From Tritrichomonas musculus (Eukaryota > Parabasalia > Tritrichomonadida > Tritrichomonadidae), in contig JAPFFF010000011.1 of NCBI GenBank assembly GCA_039105265.1, forward strand, positions 2,666,001 to 2,730,000: 64,000 bases of DNA, in the 5' to 3' direction. Each line of letters starts with the position of its first letter. Position 1 is the first letter of the stretch. Below are positions 19,222 through 28,056 of the stretch, piece by piece. The notes beneath the pieces were generated by a model, which worked only from the letters and a program-made list of their open reading frames with translations, searched no databases and was not told the DNA's origin. Position numbers and translations under genes: made by a program.

Positions 19222-19500
19222 ATGAGCCAAAATTTAGATTTGGGTGAGTTCAAGGAAACAGCTATCATCAAGAAGTTGAAGAAGTCCAAGAGTAACAACA
19301 ACCTCAAAAATATTGATACTGCAAAAACTGAAACAACAGAAAAACGTGGTAGAAAGCAAAAGTATGCAACTGTTGAAGAACGAAATGAAGCACGTAAACA
19401 ACAGCAAAAGGCATATCGTGAAAGAAAGAAAAAAGAAGTACAAAGTATGAAGGAAAAAATAATGTCGTATGAAAGCAAAAAGGTATCACATGAAGAATGA
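19222..19500 (+). CDS. bZIP-like basic region protein (92 aa)
   Basis: I chose the ATG at 19222 because a T-rich leader ends just before it; longer in-frame starts overlap the neighbouring gene. The product has an AT-hook-like KRGRKQKY, then a basic helix (ERNEARKQQQKAYRERKKKE) matching the N-x-x-A-x5-R pattern of bZIP DNA-contact regions, and a short helix in place of a long zipper. A role as DNA-binding regulator of element transcription is inferred. The last codons run into the 19-base minisatellite that follows. Confidence 0.6.
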   Translation: MSQNLDLGEFKETAIIKKLKKSKSNNNLKNIDTAKTETTEKRGRKQKYATVEERNEARKQQQKAYRERKKKEVQSMKEKIMSYESKKVSHEE

Positions 19501-19512
19501 GGTAATGAAAAA

Positions 19513-19747
19513 GGTAGCTTATGAGGAAAAAGGTAGCTTATGAGGAAAAAGGTAGCTATATGCTTATGAGGAAAAAGGTAGCTTATGAGGAAAAAGGTAG
19601 CTTATGAGGAAAAAGGTAGCTTATGAGGAAAAAGGTAGCTTATGAGGAAAAAGGTAGCTTATGAGGAAAAAGGTAGCTTATGAGGAAAAAGGTAGCTTAT
19701 GAGGAAAAAGGTAGCTTATGAGGAAAAAGGTAGCTTATGAGGAAAAA
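19513..19747 (+). repeat. 19-base minisatellite
   Basis: About 12 tandem copies of GAGGAAAAAGGTAGCTTAT, with one slightly altered unit near 19555. It abuts the 3' end of the bZIP-like gene, whose last codons hold a variant unit (AAAAAGGTATCACATGA). The reverse complement of both unit types occurs at 46483-46675 in element E. Confidence 0.9.
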
Positions 19748-19774
19748 CATGTAGTTAAAAAAACTTTTTTTTAG

Positions 19775-20200
19775 TTATTCATTTTTCTTGTAGTACATTG
19801 TGATGAACTTCTTGTTTCTTTTCACTTTCTTATGTGTAAAGTGTCTCTTTGTTCCATCGAGATGCCCGAAACCAAGTCGAGTAATAGATAGTTCATGACC
19901 AAAGAACATGTTGTACAAGTTAACAATGTCTCTTGCAGGATAACAATCTTTCTCGAGGTTGTCAAACCATTCATCATACCTCTTTTTTTGTTTTGCTCGA
20001 AGTCGATGTGCATCATTTTCAAGAGCATGAGCATAATTTTCACACATCGTTCTTAAATTTGATGTATCATCTTCAACTTTTAGTTGAGATATTTTTTTCG
20101 ACATGTTTATATTAATTTTGTAGTCGAATGAATCATGATCTTTAGGAGGTGTTTGTTTTTGTAAAATATCTTCTATTTTATCTTCTTCTTCATTCATCAT
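19775..20200 (-). CDS. Small hypothetical element protein (141 aa)
   Basis: Not recognised. The N-terminal third is acidic and disordered. Residues about 45-85 are helical and charged (NYAHALENDAHRLRAKQKKR), and a compact C-terminal part (NLYNMFFGHELSITRLGFG) ends in a basic strand (KKVKRNKKFITMYYKK). It is transcribed leftward from the spacer shared with the coiled-coil gene. Two adjacent Met codons can serve as start. Confidence 0.55.
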   Translation of the reverse strand: MMNEEEDKIEDILQKQTPPKDHDSFDYKININMSKKISQLKVEDDTSNLRTMCENYAHALENDAHRLRAKQKKRYDEWFDNLEKDCYPARDIVNLYNMFFGHELSITRLGFGHLDGTKRHFTHKKVKRNKKFITMYYKKNE

Positions 20201-20390
20201 TAATAAAATAATAGTGATATTAATAAATATATTTTTTTAAAATTTCAATATATTTTATTTTTTTTAATTCAATTTTTGAATTTTTATAGTGTATATAACT
20301 TTTTCAAAGAAAAATATCCACCTTCGAGTTTTTCTACGAAATTTAAAATTTAGTGATATCAACTAGAAAATAGATCATTTTTATACTTGT
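20201..20390. promoter_or_regulatory. Divergent promoter region in element A
   Basis: A 190-base, T- and A-rich spacer between divergent genes. It is the largest plain gap inside A and holds no open frame. By position it should carry start signals for both flanking genes; I see no strong sequence motif beyond T-runs near each start. Confidence 0.4.
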
Positions 20391-21833
20391 ATGTCATACA
20401 ACTACAGCTCAGACAGCGATGTTAGTCTATTTGACTCGATCGAGCAATCGGGTCAACAAGCTCCACCATCAGATCCGCCATCAGCTCCACCCACAGAAGT
20501 TTGGCTCAAGAACATGACCCCAGAACAACTCGAATCCATGCGACAGTTCATCATGAAGCAGCAAGAAGAAGCAGCAGCTAGATTAAAGAAGAAGCAGCAA
20601 GAAGAAGAAGCAGCTAGATTGAAGAAGAAGCAAGAAGAAGAAGAAGCAGCTAGATTGAAGAAGAAGCAAGAAGAAGAAGAAGCAGCTCGATTGAAGAAGC
20701 AACAAGAAGAAGAAGCAGCTAGATTGAAGAAGCAGCAAGAAGAAGAAGCAAGAAGGAAGAAGAAGCAAGAAGAAGAAGCATTAGCAAGATTGAAGCAAGA
20801 AGACGATGCAAGAAGGAAGAATCCATATGTTCCAATTTCAAATAAAGTCTTTCCACCACCTCGCTCATATAATATAATACAAGTTCCTCCACCTCCTCCA
20901 CCTCCATCTAATCAACAAATACCGCCACCTCCAAGTGTTCTTGCTAGACCATCTTCATTTGCCGAGAAACAAAAATTCGGTTCCAATCCAAAAGAAGAAA
21001 CAAAGATAGAAGGAGAAGAAGAAGAAGTTGATCATGAACAAGAACAAGAACCAGTTCACAGAGAACCATATAAGCCACCGAAAAGTGTTCATGATATGAA
21101 ATCCAATAGTGATTATAAGGAGGATAATGTTAGGCCATTCGACTTTCGAGATGAAATGGAACGAATAATAGAAGAAAATGAAAACTTGAAAGATCGATTA
21201 ACGAAGTTGGAGGAGCGAATGACTGCGGTAGAATATAACATTCAAGACATAAATCACAATGCTGAAGAACTCAGGAAAGACATTGATGATAACGACGAAT
21301 ACGCACTCGAGCTGATGAAATTGGAACTTGCTCCAAAAAAGGTGGCGAAGTACATTAACAAAATTCACGATCTAAAGAATGACGTGTCAAATCTCAAAAA
21401 TGCTCAACAAGCTGGTCCTCCAACAGATGATGCATTTGCTGAAAAGTTGGCAAGATCGAGATTGATGATGGTAGAAGTTGATTATCTTCGAAACATGTTG
21501 GACGCTATTGAATCATATGACAAGAAAAAAGCACCAGAGCTGATAAACGTGTTCAAGTCCTATGGATGGAAGTTGTCCAATTGCATTTATCATCTTCGAC
21601 CATACTTATCACCAGAAGAGAAAGAGAAGTTGGACAAAGCATGCAGCTTCGAGAGAAAAGGAAAGAAGCAATCACCGAAGCAAGTGCTGAATGCCATTAG
21701 GCAATTTGGTGAATCAATGGAGAAGAACGAAATTGAACGGAACTCTGACTCGAAGTCGAAAGGACATGAGTTCCAATATCATTTTCCATATCTCGAAGAT
21801 AATGTCGTTGATGATGATGATTACCCCCAATAA
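20391..21833 (+). CDS. Large coiled-coil protein with Lys/Glu repeats (480 aa)
   Basis: The N-terminal 45 residues are Pro/Ser-rich. Residues about 50-140 are near-perfect repeats of EEEAARLKKKQ and variants, forming a long charged helix encoded by a GAA/AAG-rich DNA repeat (about 20550-20820). A proline-rich hinge follows (VPPPPPPPSNQQIPPPP), then an acidic linker and a second predicted coiled coil (ENENLKDRLTKLEERMTAVE), ending with an acidic tail. It looks structural, perhaps a scaffold or a replication-associated rod. It directly precedes the DNA polymerase gene. Confidence 0.7.
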   Translation: MSYNYSSDSDVSLFDSIEQSGQQAPPSDPPSAPPTEVWLKNMTPEQLESMRQFIMKQQEEAAARLKKKQQEEEAARLKKKQEEEEAARLKKKQEEEEAARLKKQQEEEAARLKKQQEEEARRKKKQEEEALARLKQEDDARRKNPYVPISNKVFPPPRSYNIIQVPPPPPPPSNQQIPPPPSVLARPSSFAEKQKFGSNPKEETKIEGEEEEVDHEQEQEPVHREPYKPPKSVHDMKSNSDYKEDNVRPFDFRDEMERIIEENENLKDRLTKLEERMTAVEYNIQDINHNAEELRKDIDDNDEYALELMKLELAPKKVAKYINKIHDLKNDVSNLKNAQQAGPPTDDAFAEKLARSRLMMVEVDYLRNMLDAIESYDKKKAPELINVFKSYGWKLSNCIYHLRPYLSPEEKEKLDKACSFERKGKKQSPKQVLNAIRQFGESMEKNEIERNSDSKSKGHEFQYHFPYLEDNVVDDDDYPQ

Positions 21834-21907
21834 GATAGGTCATAACTAAAAAAATAATTTTTTTAACTTTTTCTTTGTTTTTATTTTTATCGTTTCACTT
21901 TTATTTT

Positions 21908-24490
21908 ATGTTAAACATGAACAAGGACATTGAAGACAATTTTTTAGATGCTATTGGAGATGTCTATGCTGATACAAAATCACAGTTTCGTCGTGAATAT
22001 AATCGACGTGCAAAACAATACCAAAAGAAAGACAAATTTAAAGAAGAAATGAGGAAGCTCATGATTCCTGCAGGACAAGGTATTGGTTTTGCTACAGACA
22101 TCAATCAAGATGAAGATAAGAGGTACGCATTTACGGAAGCACTACGACAGATACATAAAAAGAAAAATGTTGGAAGACCTATTGTTAAAGCAATTGCACT
22201 TGATGGAACTTATAAGTACTTCACACTCAGTGATAAGCACAACATCGAAAGTACATTAGGACATATAACAGGAGAACTTGATTTAAGTGAAGACCAATCA
22301 GACACTAATCCATATATCTCAAACATGTTCATTCCAGTTCGATATGAGGTACAATTTATTGACATGAACAAAACAAATGATGGTGTTCATTTTAGAACCA
22401 AGATGCAAGATATGGATACTCATGAAATCTATGATGATGAAGTCGAAATTGATGAAGACTATCGAAATACACCAGAAGGTAGTTTTTTCCCATACATCAA
22501 TCTATCACCTATAGACTTATCTACATACCAAATCTTTCATGAGGTAAGGAAAGAGAACTACAGAGATAATTGTTTTGTATATGCTTGTATACAATCAGGT
22601 GTGTTCACTGATGATGAAATAGATGACTTACGATTTTTTGTTCAAACAAGAGCCATACCCAATAACAAGATAGAAGAAGTAGCTAAAAAGTTCAAGTGCA
22701 ATTTTAGTATCATTAGAATTGTTGAACAACCTGATAAATACAAGTATGAAACAAGAATCAACACCAGAAAGAAAAAATGGTCTGTTGATTTTAAAAGAGA
22801 AGTTAACCTGATATTGTTCAAAGACCATTATATGCTCAACAGGAAAATACCTTGTACATTATTCTACCTTCAACACTATGAAGAACTTGATAGAACATTT
22901 GCATATATGCCTTTTGACAAAAGATGTATGATAGCAAGATTGGAGAAAAATGGAAAGACTGTCAAAGACTATAAACATGAAGGAATCAAACCAATAACCT
23001 TTTTCCAAAAGATGTTTGAGTTACATCTATTTGAAGAAATCAAAGCATGCGAAATGGATATTATCAACACAACTGAATATGAACATGTTAATGACTATGT
23101 AAGTCTCGAATATAATGCAGAACATAGTACAAGACTCATTGAGAATAATAAAAAGAAACAAAATACATGGTCAAGGATTTATTATAGTGACTTCGAAACA
23201 AACTCGACAGTCAGTCCACATATACCATATCTCAATTGTACGATCTTTCGAGATGGAGCCAACATACATAAAATATATATTCAAGGTGAAGATTGTGGAC
23301 AGAAGCTCTTGAATTATTTATGGAGTGGCTCATTAACATATTTTCATAACCTCAAGTATGATGCATGTTTTTTCATTAACACACCTGGATGGGATACACA
23401 GATAACAGAACGAAGTGGAACTGTGTTGCAAATCATCATGACATTATTCGAAGAAGGTACAAGGAAAGTCAAAAAGCGATTAACATTCAGGAACTCATAT
23501 AGTATAATACCTCAAGCATTAAGTAAATTTGCTACAATGTTCAACCTCAATGTTCACAAGGAAGTCATGGCATATAAGCTATATACACAAGAGAACATTC
23601 AAAGAAGAATTGTTGATGCTACTGAGTTCCAACAGCAATACATCGATGAAAATGCAGATAAGTTATCGAAAGCACAACTTGATGCAAACTGCAAGCAGAT
23701 TATCGAAAATGCAAAAATCGCAAATTGCTATAATGATGGCAAAATCGACATCATTAAATATGCCATCTTCTATTGTTTCAAGGACTGTATTGTTTTGATG
23801 AAGGGAATGGAAAAATTTAATGAAGACCTGAAAGCAGTCTTTAAAGAAACAAAGACAGATATGTATGGTGTTCATGATTTTATATCTATAAGTGCTATTG
23901 GATACTGCTTTGCCAAGAAATATGGTTGCTTTGATGGATGTTATGAACTATCAGGTAAGTGTCAAGACTTCATACAACGATGTGTCTCTGGTGGAAGAAC
24001 AATGACAGCAGGTAATGAAAAGCAATACATCGAAGGAAAGATACAAGACTTTGATGCAGTTAGCTTATATCCATCTGCAATGTATGTTATGGATGGTATA
24101 CCATTAGGAAGACCTAAAGTAATATCACAAGGTACAACACATGAACAACTTATGCAATATAATACATTCTTTATCGAAGTCAACATCAAGAAACTCGAAT
24201 GTAAATCAAAAGAGCCATATAAATTTGGACAAGTATTTACAAGGAATGAAGCAGGTAGTAAAATATTCGGCAATTTCCTTGTTGACCATTATTATATCGA
24301 TAAAGTAGGTCTCATGGACTTGTTCGAATTTTATGATGTTGAATATGAGTTAATACGTGGCTATTACTTTGATGAAGGATTTAACAAGAAAATCAATGAG
24401 TTCATTGAGAAGCTCTTTAATCTCAGGGCAAGTTATAAAAAGCAAAAGAACCCTCTTGAACAAACAATAAAGCTCCTCCTCAACTCCATA
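21908..24490 (+). CDS. Protein-primed DNA polymerase B, interrupted by insertion of element C
   Basis: Start chosen at 21908, after a long T-rich leader. Exonuclease motifs are visible in order: DFETN near residue 428, HNLKYD near 480 and YCFKD near 622. Polymerase motif A is FDAVSLYPS near 715-723, and the LLLNS of motif B lies at the very end, next to the insertion of element C. The N-terminal region has a Cys/His pattern (RDNCFVYAC near 220, FKDHYMLN near 306) reminiscent of papain-fold or OTU-like proteases. Such polymerases copy linear element DNA from a protein primer. It is the replication gene of the element. Confidence 0.9.
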
Positions 24491-24536
24491 AGTAGTGTAG
24501 TATAGGCGGTGTTTCGTACCTCACCACCGCCTACAC
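24491..24536 (+). repeat. Left-end tip of segment C
   Basis: AGTAGTGTAGTATAGGCGGTG, where TAGGCGGTG pairs perfectly with CACCGCCTA 13 bases further on. This gives a 9-base-pair hairpin just inside the tip, the same design as in A/B, D and E with different sequence. Confidence 0.7.
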
Positions 24537-24584
24537 GCTTCGCCACCAAGCTCAGGTACACCCTCGCTTGGGCCTCAGCTTCCG

Positions 24585-24614
24585 GCCAAATACCTACTGA
24601 AAAACCTATCGTAA
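24585..24614 (+). repeat. Direct repeat, copy 1, in segment C
   Basis: GCCAAATACC, two or three variable bases, then CTGAAAA and CCTATCGTAAGTA. Copy 2 is at 25045-25073. Each copy lies upstream of a start codon (24719 and 25105), so the pair may be a shared promoter or leader element. Confidence 0.7.
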
Positions 24615-24718
24615 GTATACCCTATCTACATTAGCTAATTTCCCACCCCCATCCCTCAAGTTCAAGTACATTGTCGTTTTTCAATATTTCTATTAATTTT
24701 TTATACAACACTATACAA

Positions 24719-25021
24719 ATGACCACACCATCAGATTTAAAGATTATGACCCAATATAAGCAGTTTACTCTAAGAAATCCTATTTATACTTCTCGTGAAA
24801 CCCAACAAGTTTATGATTCCTTTAAAGACATCAGGACATGTGATTCATCCGGACGAGTGATAATTGAGGTTTTGGACGAAAGAAACAAATTTAGTGGTTA
24901 CAGATATGCACAGTTTAGTAGAGCATCATTATTAAAATACAACAATGATTATGATTATAAAAGAGAAAAAGATGCACCCAGATATAGGAAGTTTGATGAG
25001 CACCATAAGATATTTGAGTAA
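24719..25021 (+). CDS. Small hypothetical protein of segment C (100 aa)
   Basis: Not recognised. Start chosen at 24719 after a T-rich leader and TATACAAATG. The product is hydrophilic and rich in Tyr, Arg, Lys and Asp, with a strand-like centre (SSGRVIIEVLDERNKF) and a charged tail (YDYKREKDAPRYRKFDEHH). No membrane span. It is preceded by repeat copy 1 and followed by repeat copy 2. Confidence 0.5.
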   Translation: MTTPSDLKIMTQYKQFTLRNPIYTSRETQQVYDSFKDIRTCDSSGRVIIEVLDERNKFSGYRYAQFSRASLLKYNNDYDYKREKDAPRYRKFDEHHKIFE

Positions 25022-25044
25022 AAAGTGTTAGTATTATTTTGTTT

Positions 25045-25073
25045 GCCAAATACCCTCTGAAAACCTATCGTAA
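25045..25073 (+). repeat. Direct repeat, copy 2, in segment C
   Basis: Second copy of the 30-base repeat of 24585-24614, here upstream of the start at 25105. Confidence 0.7.
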
Positions 25074-25104
25074 GTACACACTCTCTATTTTCACTATTCC
25101 ACCA

Positions 25105-25200
25105 ATGTCATTTCCAAGGTATGGAGTAGTTTTTGAGCTTTCTAATGGTGTTTTTTTGAATTCTACACCCGAAAATACGATATTTCTTGTATTGGCACGA
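25105..25200 (+). CDS. Start of a segment C gene, interrupted by element B
   Basis: ATG at 25105 opens 32 codons (beginning MSFPRYGVVFELSNGVF) that look coding. The frame then meets the tip of element B at 25201. The rest of the gene, if kept, would lie beyond B. Not recognised. Confidence 0.4.
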
Positions 25201-25261
25201 AGTAGTATATACGAGTCGGTTTCCGCTGGGGCTGGCACCCCACGCGTCAACACGAACTCGT
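25201..25261 (+). repeat. Left-end tip of element B
   Basis: Base-for-base the same 61 bases as at 8604, including the ACGAGT/ACTCGT and GGGG/CCCC pairing arms. It is followed by a purine-only stretch and two GAAACGGCACAGG units. Confidence 0.85.
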
Positions 25262-25463
25262 CATAAAAGAAAAAGAAAAAAAAGAAAAGAAAAGAAAAAG
25301 AAAAAAAGAAAAGAAAAGAAAAAAATATTCTTGTTCTCACTACTGCTCCCCATCAATGAAACGGCACAGGTACCCCACCCCACAACCGCCCATCTATGAA
25401 ACGGCACAGGTACCTGCCCCGAGAATCTCGTACCTACTACAACAAAAATTAAAATAAAAGAAG

Positions 25464-25766
25464 TTAGATTTTACTAAGTAGTTCTTCTATATGAGGTAGT
25501 TCAGCATTAGTTTGAACACCTACATCCCAAAGGTCTTCAGTTTGAACACCTATCTCTTTATATTCATAGGGAATAAAATGACACTCTGTCACTATAAACA
25601 TTTCTTCTTCTTCTTCTTCTTGATGTTCCTTATAGTTTTTATACAAGCCCAATCGCTTTTTTTTCTTTGGGAACTTGGTAATGTTTCTTTCTTTGTCATC
25701 AAGAGGATAATGACGAGGTTCATTATTATCAATTCTATCAACAATGATTTTCCCCCACTTGTTCAT
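25464..25766 (-). CDS. Acidic small protein with two TQT motifs (100 aa), B only
   Basis: I chose the ATG at 25766 (MNKWGK) because a T-rich leader precedes it; a start at 25814 would overlap the HNH gene. Basic and acidic patches alternate (FPKKKKRLGLYKNYKEHQ, then EEEEEEMF). Near the C-terminus are two closely spaced motifs, EIGVQTED and DVGVQTNA, of the kind that bind the dynein light chain LC8. Tandem sites of this type usually dimerise the ligand. No counterpart lies in A. Function otherwise unknown. Confidence 0.6.
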   Translation of the reverse strand: MNKWGKIIVDRIDNNEPRHYPLDDKERNITKFPKKKKRLGLYKNYKEHQEEEEEEMFIVTECHFIPYEYKEIGVQTEDLWDVGVQTNAELPHIEELLSKI

Positions 25767-25807
25767 ACGAAAATAAAAATGAAATGAATCATTTAAAAAG
25801 TGAGTAA

Positions 25808-26143
25808 ATGTCATTTGTGCCACTCAAAGGCTTTACTAACGACTATGAGATACTGAATAGGTACCCCTTTACTATAAGACGTAAGAGTAATCATTTTATA
25901 TGCAAAGATGCAAAACATATAAAGGGGTATATACGAGTATGTCTAAATGGCAACTACTACTTGAAACATGTACTTATAGCAAGACAGTTCATACCTAATG
26001 ATGACCCACAACATAAAATAGAGGTAGACCATATCAATAGGAATAGGGCTGACTACCATCTAAGCAACTTAAGATGGGTAACCCCAACTGATAGTAACTA
26101 TAACAGGGATATGCCCAAAATTATAAATGCGAGGGCAGATTAG
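25808..26143 (+). CDS. HNH homing-type endonuclease (B copy)
   Basis: A 111-residue product that differs from the A copy at one position that I can see (LNGNYY against LNGDYY). Same NUMOD4-like start and EVDHINRNRADYHLSNLRW core. The context differs from A: the start is next to the divergent 100-residue gene instead of the subterminal repeats, so the left flank of this gene has been swapped between the two copies. Confidence 0.85.
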   Translation: MSFVPLKGFTNDYEILNRYPFTIRRKSNHFICKDAKHIKGYIRVCLNGNYYLKHVLIARQFIPNDDPQHKIEVDHINRNRADYHLSNLRWVTPTDSNYNRDMPKIINARAD

Positions 26144-26384
26144 ATATTTGGTACTCTAAGAACTCAAAGGCAAAATGTTCTATTTGGTCGATAAATTCCA
26201 AATCACCATCTTTCATCATTACACCAAGAAATTCAGGTTCGAAATACTCAGCAGCTAACTCTTTTATCTTATTAATTAAAATATTACATACTCCCTCATT
26301 AGTCTCACATCTATAATCATAGAGGTAAGATACTATTTTATAGAGGATATATATACGCTCTTTTATGGTCATGAAATAAGCCAT
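26121..26384 (-). CDS. Small hypothetical element protein (87 aa, B copy)
   Basis: Counterpart of the A gene at 9223-9486 with several conservative substitutions clustered in the middle (VCNILINKIKELAAEYFEPEF). More divergent between A and B than most of their genes. Converges on the HNH gene with a 23-base overlap. Confidence 0.65.
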   Translation of the reverse strand: MAYFMTIKERIYILYKIVSYLYDYRCETNEGVCNILINKIKELAAEYFEPEFLGVMMKDGDLEFIDQIEHFAFEFLEYQISNLPSHL

Positions 26385-26451
26385 TTATACAGAAATAAAA
26401 AAAAATGAAATAAACAACATCTTCTTCTTCTTTCTTTTATTTGATTTTTAA

Positions 26452-28032
26452 ATGACAAGTGATGTAGGTACACAAACTAAACCTAACAATAAAATACAAC
26501 TACTACAAGGTACTATTAAATTTCGACCTAAACTAGTTGATAGAGATGTTGCAAGATTAACAAGAGGTTTGGGTCAAACTATATGGAAGTTCTCTAATAA
26601 TCAAATAAATCTACAAAAATTATATGAGACATATTTAAATACTAGTATAGCTTTTAAAGACGTACTTGAATTTGCTAATAGACTCAAGAGAGAGAGACCA
26701 AGAGCAAAATTTACAGGTTGTGTGTTTGCGATTAAGAAAAATCAAGATGATAAAGATGAACATGGGCATTACATAACAGTATTAAAGCCATATCAATATA
26801 CTCTCCAAGAATCAGATCAAGGTATATTAACAGAGATAAAATTACATTATGATATTATCAACATAAGGATATCTCGAATGAAGACTGAGGAGGAAAAACA
26901 AGCAGCTAGAGAACTGAGAGAGCAGATGAAAGAAAGAACATTGAAAAGTGATAAGAAAGAATATAAAACTAGAGGTATTCAAACAGATGATATACCAGAA
27001 TTGGCTCCATTACCCAGACCTCCAACTTTAAATCGAAATGATTATCATCTTAACCTTAGGAAAATCGGTAGGAACCGACCCACAAATGTTGAGCCACCAA
27101 CAAGGGATCAAAATCAAAACAGAATTCAACTTTTACTTCAAAGTAGTACAAATTTAGACGAGGATGATAGACCTAAGAAAAAATCAAAACAACATAAGAA
27201 AAAATCAAAACGACCTCGTTCACCTTCACCTCCACCTCCTCCTCCTTCTCGTTCACCTTCACCTCCACCACCTCCACCACCTCCTCCTCCTTCATCACCA
27301 CCTCCACAGTTTCCATCATCACATACCTCTCGAGGTACTAGTCCTCCTCCAAGAGAACCCCGTATGACACCACAGAAGACAGGAGAGTTTACAGTAGACC
27401 AAAGACGTCATAAAATTCATGATTGGAGGAGTTTAGTCAATGATGAAAATATAGAAGAAGATGTTATTGATGACTACTTGAAACTTCTATATAACAAAGG
27501 AAAGAGATTGAATAAACAACCTGGTCAAAATGAAGCAGAGTTTGATAAAAAGAAAATATTGGTTGTACCTACTGCATTTTATACCCTCCTTTCTATGGCA
27601 TATGAGACTAATGATATGGAAAAAATACATGAACTGATGAAAAGTCCTATCTCAGGTAAACAGTCATTTACACATTTCGATAAAGTATTTGTCCCCATTT
27701 GCTCAGATGGAGAACATTGGGTTTTATGTATTGTTCGATATCCAAAGAAAATAATCGAATGCTATGACTCTGAGAATAAGTCAATGGCACCAGAGGTAAA
27801 GACACTTAATAAGTGGATCAATATTTCAGGAACAGGTAAGTTAAAAGCAAAATATTATGATGTACCTAGTCAAAGGAATAACAAGGATTGTGGAGTGTTT
27901 CTAATGGAATCTTGTCGTACCTTTTTGCATGAAGGAGATGGTAAGTTTAAACAACGCAATATGCCAGATATTAGAAAGAGAATACTTCGAGAACTTCAAA
28001 ACAATGAATTAGAAACAGGTGTTGTATATTAA
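26452..28032 (+). CDS. Adenain/Ulp1-like cysteine protease (B copy)
   Basis: A 526-residue product, 11 residues longer than in A because the Pro/Ser linker near residue 265 carries an extra PPPSRSPSP-type block. Catalytic order His, Asp, Gln, Cys is kept (EHWVLC, CYDSEN, PSQRNNK, DCGVF). TQT motifs VGTQTK and GIQTDD are kept. Substitutions cluster just after the linker, between it and the protease domain. Confidence 0.9.
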   Translation: MTSDVGTQTKPNNKIQLLQGTIKFRPKLVDRDVARLTRGLGQTIWKFSNNQINLQKLYETYLNTSIAFKDVLEFANRLKRERPRAKFTGCVFAIKKNQDDKDEHGHYITVLKPYQYTLQESDQGILTEIKLHYDIINIRISRMKTEEEKQAARELREQMKERTLKSDKKEYKTRGIQTDDIPELAPLPRPPTLNRNDYHLNLRKIGRNRPTNVEPPTRDQNQNRIQLLLQSSTNLDEDDRPKKKSKQHKKKSKRPRSPSPPPPPPSRSPSPPPPPPPPPPSSPPPQFPSSHTSRGTSPPPREPRMTPQKTGEFTVDQRRHKIHDWRSLVNDENIEEDVIDDYLKLLYNKGKRLNKQPGQNEAEFDKKKILVVPTAFYTLLSMAYETNDMEKIHELMKSPISGKQSFTHFDKVFVPICSDGEHWVLCIVRYPKKIIECYDSENKSMAPEVKTLNKWINISGTGKLKAKYYDVPSQRNNKDCGVFLMESCRTFLHEGDGKFKQRNMPDIRKRILRELQNNELETGVVY

Positions 28033-28056
28033 TAAAGACTTTTTATTCAACTCGAA

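Larger units (their letters stand above)
8604..24490 (+). mobile_element. Maverick/Polinton segment A (left part)
   Basis: It begins with the AGTAGT tip and a fold-back, then a subterminal repeat zone, then about 19 tightly packed genes. These include an HNH endonuclease, C48-type protease, rve integrase, packaging ATPase, double-jelly-roll capsid protein and protein-primed DNA polymerase B, the standard Polinton set. The segment ends where element C has inserted in the polymerase gene, and its right end is not in the window. The genes otherwise look whole. It is nearly identical to B, hence young. Confidence 0.9.
24491..25200 (+). mobile_element. Maverick-like segment C, left tip with about 700 bases
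   Basis: It begins AGTAGTGTAG with its own fold-back and lies inside the polymerase gene of A. It holds one small gene, the start of another, and a pair of 30-base direct repeats, and ends where element B has inserted. Too little is visible to say whether the rest is whole. The tip is related to, but clearly different from, those of A, B, D and E, so C is a third subfamily. Confidence 0.65.

Noticed and set aside
20583-20907. Minus-strand Leu/Ser/Phe-rich frames
   Set aside because: Antisense of the GAA/AAG repeat in the coiled-coil gene.
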